DNA of 64,000 bases from Parabacteroides goldsteinii DSM 19448 = WAL 12034 (GCF_000969835.1 NZ_KQ033912.1:248001-312000), one strand, 5' to 3'. Counted from the stretch's first letter, positions 7,618 through 14,380 are shown. Notes: generated by a model not told the origin, from the letters alone. Numbers and translations are program-made.

Positions 7618-7944
7618 GTGGTCAACCGGGAATTGAACCCGGTAACAAGCCTGGCAGAAAAATGAATATATTGTCAAATAATTTTGTTTACTCCGCTACA
7701 CTTGTGACCGCCTGCTCTAAGTTGGTGTTCTCTCCTTCATATCGCAGACTCATTTAGTGGGTTATTTACTCGTAACCAGCGTGCCTTCACGCCTTAACGG
7801 TTACATATCATATCTCGTAGTACGTCAAAGATCGTTTTCAATGTGGACGGTGCCGGTATCGAACCAGCCTCTTTACATCGTGCGCACTCTGTAATGTTTC
7901 ATCCCAGATTACTGACCGCCCGTGTGCCGGGACTCTCACCCGGC
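7618..7944 (-). ncRNA. Structured tRNA-like stretch (no canonical tRNA resolved)
   Basis: The 373-base gap between two early genes holds several T-arm-like hairpins readable on the minus strand: a CCGGG stem with loop TTCAATT (about 7626-7642), a GCTGG/CCGGC stem with loop TTCGATA (about 7852-7868), and a 6-bp GCCGGG stem (7926-7944). The unit 7845-7921 is 77 bases and closes with a 7-bp acceptor-like helix (GGGCGGT with ACCGTCC, one G-T pair). Unit 7618-7711 closes with GCGGTCA and TGACCAC (one mismatch). Neither gives a normal anticodon arm. Between them, GGTTAC can pair with upstream GTAACC (7772-7804) or with a downstream partner. I see structure, not a defined RNA family. Confidence 0.4.
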
Positions 7945-7966
7945 TGAACCTTATTTTAGTCAATCA

Positions 7967-8266
7967 TTAGCCTGCTTCACAGCGGTTTTCTACTTTGGTA
8001 AATTTGTTTCCTATCAGTGTATATCCGATGCGAAAAGCTTCATCAACAACAAAGGCATACAATCCAGCAAACTTCTTCGTGTTTATTGCCAATGTTTCAG
8101 TTGAATAGAATTTGTCTGAATAGACAACCTCATAATCCCGATCGGCACGTTGTACATGGACTGAAAAATATTTCTGGTTAGTGAATATTGCAATCGTAAC
8201 TTCCGTTCCGAAACATTCACATTGTACCACTTGTACCATCTTTAAAATATCTCTTAATTCATTCAT
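7967..8266 (-). CDS. Phage early hypothetical protein
   Basis: The start is set at ATG 8266 because a near-perfect Shine-Dalgarno (AGGAGGT at 8271-8277) lies four bases upstream; a longer frame from 8296 would put that site inside the gene. The product is about 99 residues, begins 'MNELRDILKMVQVVQCECFG', and has alternating strands (TEVTIAIFTNQKYFSVHVQ, RDYEVVYSD) suggesting a small beta-rich domain. No family is recognised. It is the second gene after the leftward phage promoter. Confidence 0.65.
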   Translation of the reverse strand: MNELRDILKMVQVVQCECFGTEVTIAIFTNQKYFSVHVQRADRDYEVVYSDKFYSTETLAINTKKFAGLYAFVVDEAFRIGYTLIGNKFTKVENRCEAG

Positions 8267-8270
8267 GGCT

Positions 8271-8277
8271 ACCTCCT
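8271..8277 (-). promoter_or_regulatory. Strong Shine-Dalgarno site
   Basis: AGGAGGT on the minus strand sits four bases before ATG 8266. Bacteroidetes genes seldom use such a site, so it marks this as a strongly translated or recently acquired phage gene and decides its start codon. Confidence 0.7.
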
Positions 8278-8279
8278 TC

Positions 8280-8414
8280 CTACACCCAGAAATCAATGAT
8301 GTACTGAACAGCCTCTACTTTGCTGTCAACGTTATACTCTCTGCATGCTTCTTCTTCTGTCATGCTTACTAAAGTTTCAATTTCCGCTTTCATTAGTTCA
8401 ATCTTGTTACTCAT
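8280..8414 (-). CDS. Small phage early protein (44 aa)
   Basis: This 44-codon frame starts at ATG 8414 and stops with TAG at 8280, just upstream of the strong ribosome site of the next gene. The product is acidic and helical (AEIETLVSMTEEEACREYNV, then VEAVQYIIDFW). It is the first gene downstream of the leftward promoter module at 8462-8524. No family is recognised; position and clean spacing support it. Confidence 0.55.
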   Translation of the reverse strand: MSNKIELMKAEIETLVSMTEEEACREYNVDSKVEAVQYIIDFWV

Positions 8415-8461
8415 ATCGTTTACTTTTTTATAAATTGACTATATCAGGTTATTTACTTTTC

Positions 8462-8524
8462 TTATATTTGCTATTTACTTTGTATTGTGATTATTGTTTG
8501 TTGCTAATCACATTGCAAATATAC
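8462..8524. promoter_or_regulatory. Divergent promoter/operator module, copy A
   Basis: This 63-base module is identical to 9799-9861 except at one position (C at 8504, T at 9841). It carries TAnnTTTG -7 boxes pointing both ways: TATATTTG rightward at 8463-8470 and leftward on the minus strand at 8516-8523. It also contains an inner inverted repeat, GTGATTA-N11-TAATCAC. It lies between the leftward early operon and the rightward Cro-like gene and probably starts both. Confidence 0.75.
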
Positions 8525-8558
8525 AATCATTTTTGATTGTCTCAATTAATTATGATTG
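8524..8558. promoter_or_regulatory. Paired operator sites CAATYA-N4-TGATTG
   Basis: Two sites with the same 6-4-6 layout lie 19 bp apart: CAATCA TTTT TGATTG at 8524-8539 and CAATTA ATTA TGATTG at 8543-8558. They sit between the divergent module and the Cro-like gene at 8591, where a regulator of early transcription would bind. That the Cro-like product binds them is inferred. Confidence 0.55.
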
Positions 8559-8590
8559 TTTTATTGGTTAATTATATTTAATTTGATTTT

Positions 8591-8872
8591 ATGACTTTAA
8601 GAGAGATATTGAAAAAAAAAGGCATTACATATAAAGTTGTATCCGACGCCTTAGGCATACACCCTAATAACATGCCTCGTTACGATGATTTAATGAAACG
8701 TAGCGTAGAGGAAATTATAACCATTTCCAAAGCCACCGGGATTGAAGTATCAGAATTGATTGGATTTTCATTGCCAAAGCAATCAGAAGAATTTGCTCCT
8801 ATCACTAACGAACGACTTCTTTCTATCATAGAAAGTCAACAACGAACTATTGAGAACCTCTCTAAAAAATAA
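8591..8872 (+). CDS. Cro-like HTH regulator
   Basis: This 93-residue protein has an N-terminal XRE/Cro-type helix-turn-helix (LREILKKKGITYKVVSDALGIHPNNM near residues 3-28). After a linker it ends in a likely helical tail (ERLLSIIESQQRTIENLSKK). It is the first gene right of the divergent module and faces the early operon, the usual place of a lysis-lysogeny regulator. It probably acts against the S24 repressor at 9938. The paired CAATYA-N4-TGATTG sites just upstream are its most likely operators. Confidence 0.7.
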   Translation: MTLREILKKKGITYKVVSDALGIHPNNMPRYDDLMKRSVEEIITISKATGIEVSELIGFSLPKQSEEFAPITNERLLSIIESQQRTIENLSKK

Positions 8873-8877
8873 GAGGT

Positions 8878-9456
8878 ATGGATCTTAATAAATATATACC
8901 TATAAATACAAATGAAAAAGTGGATGCCATAATAGACGAACTATTACAGCGAAAACCACCAATATCTATTGAATTTGACATTCTTAAGAGAATAAATAAG
9001 TTCAAGACTCAGCTATATTTTAAAGAAAGATTTAGCGAGATAAAACCTTTGATTTCTAAAAAGGTTGTTAATAACCAATCTATAATAAAACAACTTAGGT
9101 CTAATGAAATTGAATATTCGAAAACAGAATTCAAATTAGCTGCACTACTTTCTAATTTACCAATATATGAGATTAGTAATCTTATCGGAATTCCATCTAA
9201 TACTCTTATTCGCATTATAAAACAACGAAATAAAGATTGTCCTCTTTTTGATAAACAGTCACTTTTGAATGACAAATACATATCTTCTTGCATGGAGTTC
9301 TTTTTATCAACTTATGAAGCTAAACAAAATAAGGATAAACGGGAAAAACTACAACAAGAATTCCCTAATAGAAGATTACTTGAAGAAAAATTTAAGCCTT
9401 CTTTTGGAAAAGAAGGAAATTATAGAAAACTCATTTATTATGGACCAAAAACGTAA
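8878..9456 (+). CDS. Hypothetical protein with HTH-like segment
   Basis: This AT-rich gene starts five bases after the Cro-like gene and is probably cotranscribed with it. The 192-residue product is lysine-rich and mostly helical. The stretch 'FKLAALLSNLPIYEISNLIGIPSNTLIRII' near residues 83-112 resembles a helix-turn-helix. No family is recognised. It may be an accessory immunity or replication regulator; nothing in the sequence decides. Confidence 0.6.
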   Translation: MDLNKYIPINTNEKVDAIIDELLQRKPPISIEFDILKRINKFKTQLYFKERFSEIKPLISKKVVNNQSIIKQLRSNEIEYSKTEFKLAALLSNLPIYEISNLIGIPSNTLIRIIKQRNKDCPLFDKQSLLNDKYISSCMEFFLSTYEAKQNKDKREKLQQEFPNRRLLEEKFKPSFGKEGNYRKLIYYGPKT

Positions 9457-9798
9457 TCAACGTGTACCCCGCACCCGATCAAACGGTAGACTTAAAGTCA
9501 TGCGAGGCTATATTATCATGTAATACGGTCTTCTTACCCACCACCGCAAGGATACCTGCAAAAGGATTACATTTTTTATACTCATTACAAGATCGAAAAC
9601 AATTAAACTACATTGCGAGCTGGAAATATCTTTCCTCTCAATCTTTTCATTCATATAGCCTTGTTTACATCCCCTGCATGTATCACGGCATTTCTGCTAA
9701 CATACGCTTAATTCAACAAGGTCTTTCATGACACCTAACTCAAAGATCGAATTGGATACTTTTTTATCAAATTGACTACATTTAGTCATTTTGAATGA
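9457..9798. other. Intergenic stretch without a supported gene
   Basis: A 27-codon basic frame (9440-9523) overlaps the preceding gene's end, and an 89-codon frame (9462-9731) lies in the gap. Neither has a recognisable domain, ribosome site or normal composition. A palindrome, TGACTA-CATT-TAGTCA, lies near 9773-9788, just upstream of promoter module copy B. Otherwise I see nothing defined. Confidence 0.4.
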
Positions 9799-9861
9799 TT
9801 ATATTTGCTATTTACTTTGTATTGTGATTATTGTTTGTTGTTAATCACATTGCAAATATAC
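9799..9861. promoter_or_regulatory. Divergent promoter/operator module, copy B
   Basis: Near-identical to 8462-8524 (62 of 63 bases). The rightward TATATTTG box at about 9800-9807 is positioned to transcribe the S24 repressor gene at 9938. The leftward box would transcribe back over a gap with no good gene. A duplicated promoter would let one DNA-binding factor act on both immunity transcripts. Confidence 0.7.
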
Positions 9862-9935
9862 TCAATTGAGTTTTACAAATAACTCTTTTGAGGATTTTAT
9901 TTCTTGAAATTGATATTATTTAACACTCAATTGAG
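9860..9935. promoter_or_regulatory. Repressor operator set (ACTCAATTGAG)
   Basis: ACTCAATTGAGT at 9860-9871 is a perfect palindrome. A copy at 9925-9935 lies immediately before the repressor ATG, and a degenerate copy (ACTCTTTTGAG) lies at 9882-9892. A further exact copy is inside the gene at 10098-10108. Spacing and position suggest autoregulation by the S24 repressor; this is inferred. Confidence 0.55.
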
Positions 9936-9937
9936 CT

Positions 9938-10633
9938 ATGACAATACAGGAAAGAATTCAAACTATTGTAGATAAGCTATTTAACGGAAATAAAAACCAA
10001 TTCGCAAAAGCGATAAATGAACCGCCCACTAGCGTAAACAATATATTAGGAAGTAGACAAAGTGTTCCTTCTGCTAAATTCTTAGAGAGCATAATACACT
10101 CAATTGAGAATATAAATGCATCTTGGTTACTAGCAGACATAGGGAATATGCTAACTGAACAGAAAGAAGAAGCACTCCCTATCCAAAACGAATATCTTAT
10201 GATGGTTCCACTCGTAAATCAGTATGCACAAGCTGGATATATGGCGGGATGGTCAGATGTAGCCTACATTGAAACACTTCCCAAAATCCCGTGGATCGTT
10301 GACAAGGAATATAAAGGTAAGTACATCAGCTTCGAAGTCAGAGGCGACAGCATGGACGACGGTATGAAGCACAGCTATGAGCAAGGGGACATTTTGCTTT
10401 GCCGGGAAATAGGCTGTGATTACTGGAAAAGCAAATTACATATCAACGCATGGGATGCATTCGTCATCGTACACAAGACAGATGGTATTGTACTCAAACA
10501 GATTGTTGACCATGATGTTGAGAAAGGAATAATTACCTGTCATTCCTTCAATCCGATTTATCCAGACTTTACAGTGGACCTCAGAGATATAGCACAGTTG
10601 TTCAATGTGGTCAAACAACAAAAAAATAAGTAA
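9938..10633 (+). CDS. CI-type phage repressor with S24 (LexA-like) peptidase
   Basis: The 231-residue protein joins an N-terminal helix-turn-helix (about residues 1-65, NQFAKAINEPPTSVNNIL) to a C-terminal S24 peptidase domain. The likely self-cleavage bond is Ala99-Gly100 (YAQAG). The catalytic Ser138 lies in RGDSMDDG and Lys187 in GIVLKQI. This is the layout of lambdoid CI repressors, which cleave themselves when RecA is activated by DNA damage and so induce the prophage. The gene faces the integrase arm and is preceded by palindromic ACTCAATTGAG sites, including one touching its start codon. Confidence 0.9.
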   Translation: MTIQERIQTIVDKLFNGNKNQFAKAINEPPTSVNNILGSRQSVPSAKFLESIIHSIENINASWLLADIGNMLTEQKEEALPIQNEYLMMVPLVNQYAQAGYMAGWSDVAYIETLPKIPWIVDKEYKGKYISFEVRGDSMDDGMKHSYEQGDILLCREIGCDYWKSKLHINAWDAFVIVHKTDGIVLKQIVDHDVEKGIITCHSFNPIYPDFTVDLRDIAQLFNVVKQQKNK

Positions 10634-10634
10634 T

Positions 10635-11516
10635 ATGAAAATACTAACTCTATTTATTTTATTATTAATAGTGCTTTGTTGGTGGTTTCTAAGGAAGCAA
10701 ACCAATAAAGCTCAGAAAAAGTCACTGAACAATTTGTCTGAAACTTCCAATGTACATCAATTGAATATTTCTCCTCAAAAAGAATCATTTATAACAGAAA
10801 ATCAGAAAAAATCAAAAATTGATTGTATTGCGAAATATAAAGCAGGATATTACAATATATCATATAATTTCAACCATGACTCTTTATTAGAAAAAGCCGC
10901 CTTATGGATTATAGAATCACAAAGTACGAATATACAAAATTTAAAAGATGCTTTATTTGTTGGTTCTAATCGAGCAGAACGAATATTAAATCAATTGGAA
11001 GCCTTGCACATTTTAGAAAACAGTGATGTTTCAACGCCAAGAAAAATATTGATAAATGACATTGACCAAATCAAGTTATTAATATATTCTTTTGGAGATA
11101 CAGTATTTTACAATGATAATAAAACAGAAATAGAAGAAAGGACACAATACTATATTCAATTAAAAAAAGAGGAATCAGAGAAAGAAAAAAAATCTGTAGA
11201 AGAAAGAGAAAAAGAAGAAATAAAGCAGCGTATCATTGACCGACAACGCAAAAGACAAATCGAAAAAATAATTACACAAGAACTCATTAATGAAGGAACA
11301 CTATTCCCTGAAGCAAACAAACGTCCTCCTATCCCCAAAGAAGTTGTTGATACAGTGTGGAATAGAGATACTGGAAAATGCGTTTACTGCGGTTCTACAG
11401 AGAATCTACATTTAGATCACATCATCCCTTTTTCCAAAGGTGGTGCAACAAATGTTGAAAACTTACAACTCCTTTGTCAAAAATGTAATTTAGAAAAATC
11501 AAATAAAATCGGATAA
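10635..11516 (+). CDS. Membrane-anchored FtsK-gamma-like winged helix fused to HNH nuclease
   Basis: I start at ATG 10635, one base after the repressor stop. An N-terminal hydrophobic helix (residues 3-19, LTLFILLLIVLCWWF) is followed by a polar linker. Residues 82-140 match the FtsK gamma winged helix: D-SLLEKAALWIIES, then VGSNRAERILNQLEALHIL, ending TPRKILI. Residues 163-215 form a charged coiled coil. The C-terminus (236-293) is an HNH domain with C249-xx-C252, D261-H262, C281-xx-C284 and N285. FtsK gamma reads KOPS motifs on DNA, so a sequence-guided, membrane-tethered nuclease is conceivable. The domain order is seen; function is inferred. Confidence 0.75.
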   Translation: MKILTLFILLLIVLCWWFLRKQTNKAQKKSLNNLSETSNVHQLNISPQKESFITENQKKSKIDCIAKYKAGYYNISYNFNHDSLLEKAALWIIESQSTNIQNLKDALFVGSNRAERILNQLEALHILENSDVSTPRKILINDIDQIKLLIYSFGDTVFYNDNKTEIEERTQYYIQLKKEESEKEKKSVEEREKEEIKQRIIDRQRKRQIEKIITQELINEGTLFPEANKRPPIPKEVVDTVWNRDTGKCVYCGSTENLHLDHIIPFSKGGATNVENLQLLCQKCNLEKSNKIG

Positions 11517-11541
11517 AATCACTAATTAAACAATTCAAAGC

Positions 11542-11904
11542 ATGAAGAAAACATTTTTACTATTATTGACCATTATTGCATTAACTAGCTGCGGGCGAAA
11601 TTATTACATTCAAAACGAAAGTATTGATTATAGCCAATACACAAAAGCCGGCTTCTTTATAACTGAAGCATCGGCTGTATCTTTCGACTACGAGCCGGTA
11701 GCATCTGTATATACGTTTGTATATAGTGGAAACGAAAAAGGTAAATGGAAAAGAGCAACGTACATAGATGGTGTAGAAGCCGTTTATAACGATGCAAAAC
11801 AGAAAGGAGCAAACGGTATCATCAATCTAAAATACGACGTTACGTATGACAAGAATGGTGCAGTGAACTATATATATGTAAAAGGTATGGCAATAAAAAA
11901 ATAA
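11542..11904 (+). CDS. Small lipoprotein
   Basis: The 120-residue product begins with a lipoprotein signal peptide (KKTFLLLLTIIALTSC, with Cys17 as the probable lipidation site). The mature part has a compact alpha/beta pattern (FYEPVASVYTF-like strand, then a helix VEAVYNDAKQKGANGIINLKYDV), resembling small heavy-metal-binding/YbjQ-like domains, but the resemblance is weak. It lies in the lysogeny arm between the repressor and integrase, so it may be a cargo gene expressed in the lysogen. Confidence 0.65.
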   Translation: MKKTFLLLLTIIALTSCGRNYYIQNESIDYSQYTKAGFFITEASAVSFDYEPVASVYTFVYSGNEKGKWKRATYIDGVEAVYNDAKQKGANGIINLKYDVTYDKNGAVNYIYVKGMAIKK

Positions 11905-11915
11905 AATATTATAGC

Positions 11916-12191
11916 ATGAAAACTCCTAAAGCTCGATTATATCATCTTCTTATCACTTGCCTTGAGATTGATCCAAAGATAGATATCAACAATTTTCTAA
12001 ACAACAACAAGCTACCTTTGAATTTTTTCACTTTATCAGGTGGCATCCCTCTTAATATATTAAATTCAATTTCCAGAATAAGTAAACCTTTAGAAGCATG
12101 GATTTCATTGGGCAAGGAGCAAAACAAGATGCCAAGCGTTTCATTATTCCAAAAAAGTTTACTAAAAATAAAATTGGGAATAATAAAATAA
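11916..12191 (+). CDS. Hypothetical protein
   Basis: A 91-residue frame lies eleven bases after the lipoprotein stop and abuts the next start. It has a helical start (ARLYHLLITCLEI), a central glycine turn (LSGGIPLN) and a basic end. No family is recognised. Composition matches the surrounding AT-rich prophage genes and spacing suggests cotranscription. Confidence 0.5.
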   Translation: MKTPKARLYHLLITCLEIDPKIDINNFLNNNKLPLNFFTLSGGIPLNILNSISRISKPLEAWISLGKEQNKMPSVSLFQKSLLKIKLGIIK

Positions 12192-12224
12192 ATGCTTTAT
12201 ATCTCTTATACAAAACGAAGTAAT

Positions 12225-12488
12225 ATGTTAGCGAACGAGAAGATTACAGAAAACAGGATTATAACCGACCGGTTCCTGGCTATCATGTACCAGCTGATCG
12301 GACTAAGGAAAATAAAAACAAAAAAACAATTTGCGGAGTCCGTCGGCCTCGCATCCTCTAACATATACCGTATGGAGATTGAAAACACAATGAATGTACC
12401 CTTGTATGCTATTCGCATGGCATACGAGCGGTACAATATAAATCTTGAATATATATTTACCGGAAAAGGAAAAATGTTTAATGAATAA
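12225..12488 (+). CDS. XRE-type HTH regulator
   Basis: I prefer ATG 12225, which opens just before the conserved domain; an in-frame ATG at 12192 would add eleven residues. The 87-residue product carries 'TKKQFAESVGLASSNIYRMEIENT', a helix-turn-helix with the recognition helix at 'SSNIYRME', then 'LEYIFTGKGKMF', a common end of short Bacteroidetes XRE regulators. It overlaps the following gene's start by eight bases. Its target is unknown; position near the integrase suggests a role in integration or excision control. Confidence 0.65.
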   Translation: MLANEKITENRIITDRFLAIMYQLIGLRKIKTKKQFAESVGLASSNIYRMEIENTMNVPLYAIRMAYERYNINLEYIFTGKGKMFNE

Positions 12489-12939
12489 CCGCTCTATTGC
12501 CATCTGTTACGGTCAATATACACGTTCAGAGGACAAAGAACATCACTGCTGGGTCAATAACCGTTGTCCGGGTTGGGGATGCCGTAAACTTAATGCAATC
12601 GGTCCACAAAATTCATGTCCGGCTAGTGCTTTTAAATTTTGGTACTCATTTGGTAAGTTTACAAACAAAAAAATGAAGTTCTGGAAAGTCGATAAGGAAG
12701 AACTACTCAAACAACTAGAAAGGGAAATAGAACGTTTTGATATTATCGAATGCCCTGTATTCAATATTGATAAAGCTAAAGCAATGATAGCATCATTTCC
12801 GGAGACAATACATATCGACGGAGACAAATATGTTTTATTGGAAGATTCCAAAACAGGAAAAGTACTAGGTATCTCACATTGGGACGATCCGGATGACTAT
12901 TTAAACATGAATGACTACGAAGTAAAATGGCAGGATTAG
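12481..12939 (+). CDS. Cys-rich phage hypothetical protein
   Basis: The ATG at 12481 overlaps the previous gene's stop. The 152-residue product has a Cys/His-rich N-terminus (CYGQ, HHCWVNNRCPGWGC, then NSC), which could bind a metal. A lysine/glutamate-rich helix and a C-terminal acidic part (HWDDPDDYLNMNDYEV) follow. No family is recognised. Its 3' end overlaps the integrase start by thirteen bases, so the two are coupled. Confidence 0.55.
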   Translation: MNNRSIAICYGQYTRSEDKEHHCWVNNRCPGWGCRKLNAIGPQNSCPASAFKFWYSFGKFTNKKMKFWKVDKEELLKQLEREIERFDIIECPVFNIDKAKAMIASFPETIHIDGDKYVLLEDSKTGKVLGISHWDDPDDYLNMNDYEVKWQD

Positions 12940-14219
12940 AACCCAAATTCATATTAAAAGAACCGAATAGAGGAACACATACCCTTATATACCTCTTCCT
13001 CAATTGGAAAGGTAAACGGTTAAAAATCTCTACATCAGAAACTATTATCCCGGAATACTGGGATAAGGACAACCAGCGTCCAATATCGAATAAAAAACAA
13101 TTAAGAACCCTTGCTCCCATCTTACAAAAGGAACTTAGCATTCTTTCCATCAAGTTAGACGAGATTGATCTGTTCGTTAACGATCTAATCCTTGACCTAA
13201 AAAGAGACAAGACTGTATCACTCGACACGATACAGAAACGAGTCTTAGAATTTTTAGGTCGTAAAATGATCGAAGAAGTAAAACCCGTTAACTTCATTGA
13301 ATACTTCACGTCTGTGGTCACCCGGATGGAAAACGGTACATATCTAACCGACAAAGGGACAAAATATTCTCCTAACACTATCAAATCATACAAATCAAAC
13401 CTATTGTTGTTGACTGATTTTGAAAAAGAGATCGGTTGCATTAATATAGAAGAAATAGATATTGATTTTTACAACAGTTTACTCCAATATTGTAATCAGA
13501 TTGGATTCCGGACCAATACAACAGGATCTGTTATAAAAAGAATAAAAGCAGTACTACATACAGCTTTTGAAGAAGGAATAAGTAAAAACACTATATTTCA
13601 ATCAAACAACTTTAAAGCTGTCAAAGAAAAAGTTTATAACATATACCTCACATCTGAGGAATTGAAAAAGCTGATAGACTTACCGCTATCCGGAACATAC
13701 GAAAAATACAGAGATGTATTCCTGATCGGTTGTTATGTAGCACAGCGCTACAGCGACTACAGCAGAATCTCTCCTGAGCATATCCAAACAACAGGAAACG
13801 GAAACAAGGTCATTGATTTAGTACAAATCAAAACTAAGCAACGCGTATTGATCCCCTTCTTATTTCCAGAGCTTGACACCTTATTACAGAAATATGATTA
13901 CAAAGTACCTAAAATAGTAGAACAGCCATTCAACCGAGCACTAAAAAAAATCGGAGAACTGGCCGGTATCGACAAAGAAGTAGTTTTGACTGAGAACATA
14001 GGTGGTGAAACAAAAGAGCGCCTGGTAAAAAAATACGAGTTGATCACCTCACACACCGCACGCCGTACCGGTGCAACAAATTTATTTTTACTTGGCTACT
14101 CCGCTATACAAATAATGAAAGTAACCGGACATACTACCGCTGAAAGTTTGATGGACTATATAAAAGTCTCATTGGAAGAGAATGCTGATAAAATGGCTAC
14201 CCAAATAGAAACTGAGTAA
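12927..14219 (+). CDS. Tyrosine integrase of the prophage
   Basis: The 430-residue protein has the Bacteroidetes integrase layout: an arm-binding N-terminus with 'NWKGKRLKISTSETIIPEYWDKDNQ', a SAM-like core-binding region (about 115-220, 'YSPNTIKSYKSNLLLL') and a catalytic domain. Catalytic residues visible are the first Arg in 'VAQRYSDYSRI', the His-x-x-Arg box 'HTARRTGA', the His in 'VTGHTTAES' and the Tyr nucleophile in 'LMDYIKV'. It ends about 90 bases from the 3' end of tRNA-Gln, the usual position for an integrase of an element inserted in a tRNA gene. Confidence 0.92.
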   Translation: MAGLEPKFILKEPNRGTHTLIYLFLNWKGKRLKISTSETIIPEYWDKDNQRPISNKKQLRTLAPILQKELSILSIKLDEIDLFVNDLILDLKRDKTVSLDTIQKRVLEFLGRKMIEEVKPVNFIEYFTSVVTRMENGTYLTDKGTKYSPNTIKSYKSNLLLLTDFEKEIGCINIEEIDIDFYNSLLQYCNQIGFRTNTTGSVIKRIKAVLHTAFEEGISKNTIFQSNNFKAVKEKVYNIYLTSEELKKLIDLPLSGTYEKYRDVFLIGCYVAQRYSDYSRISPEHIQTTGNGNKVIDLVQIKTKQRVLIPFLFPELDTLLQKYDYKVPKIVEQPFNRALKKIGELAGIDKEVVLTENIGGETKERLVKKYELITSHTARRTGATNLFLLGYSAIQIMKVTGHTTAESLMDYIKVSLEENADKMATQIETE

Positions 14220-14261
14220 ACAATCAGAACAAAATGTCCCCTATTATGTACCCCGTAAATG

Positions 14262-14302
14262 AAAAATCCCTTGCAAGCCATAACTTACAAGGGATGATTT
14301 TT
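14262..14302. terminator. Bidirectional terminator after the integrase
   Basis: ATCCCTTG and CAAGGGAT (14266-14273 and 14288-14295) form an 8-bp stem flanked by A5 on the left and a T-rich run on the right. It separates integrase transcription from the tRNA gene read from the other strand. Confidence 0.75.
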
Positions 14303-14308
14303 AAAGTT

Positions 14309-14335
14309 GTTGTTCTACCAGGGCTCGAACCTGGA
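14309..14335. other. Probable attachment-site core at the tRNA-Gln 3' end
   Basis: The 3' end and T-arm of tRNA-Gln face the integrase gene 90 bases away. Integrases of this kind recombine within the 3' part of a tRNA and restore it. The second copy of the core would lie outside the window, so the exact boundaries cannot be read here. Confidence 0.45.
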
Positions 14336-14380
14336 ATTTCAGGACCAGAATCTGACGTGTTACCATTACACCATAGAACA
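14311..14380 (-). tRNA. tRNA-Gln (anticodon CTG)
   Basis: The minus strand folds as a cloverleaf: acceptor TGTTCTA with TAGAACA, D-arm GTGTAATGGTAACAC, anticodon stem TCAGA/CCTGA with loop TTCTGGT (anticodon CTG), and T-arm CCAGG-TTCGAGC-CCTGG. CCA is not encoded. It is transcribed towards the prophage integrase and is the likely integration target. Confidence 0.92.

Larger units (their letters stand above)
1..14310. mobile_element. Prophage, integrase-proximal part (left end outside window)
   Basis: The segment combines a tyrosine integrase abutting a tRNA gene, an S24-peptidase repressor facing a Cro-like regulator, and a leftward early operon of phage recombination and replication genes (Sak4-like ATPase, NinB-like, PD-(D/E)XK nuclease, SNF2 helicase, VRR-NUC, replication protein). 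Genes are tightly packed with ATGA overlaps, AT-rich and mostly hypothetical, unlike the housekeeping genes beyond 14.4 kb. No structural, packaging or lysis genes are visible, so they would have to lie left of position 1. A temperate phage is the simplest reading; a phage-derived integrative element cannot be excluded from this part alone. Confidence 0.85.

Noticed and set aside
7594..7677. Upstream start of the small HTH gene at 7677
   Set aside because: It would code through a T-arm-like hairpin and yields an atypical N-terminus; ATG 7593 starts directly at the domain.
8878..9456. Toxin-antitoxin pair made of the 8591 and 8878 genes
   Set aside because: The second protein shows no toxin motif and the first sits at a phage switch; evidence is insufficient.
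9440..9523. 27-codon basic frame overlapping the end of the 8878 gene
   Set aside because: Too short and without family resemblance or spacing support.
9462..9731. 89-codon frame in the gap before the repressor gene
   Set aside because: No recognisable domain, odd composition, no ribosome site, and it overlaps a competing frame; kept only as uncertain non-coding sequence.
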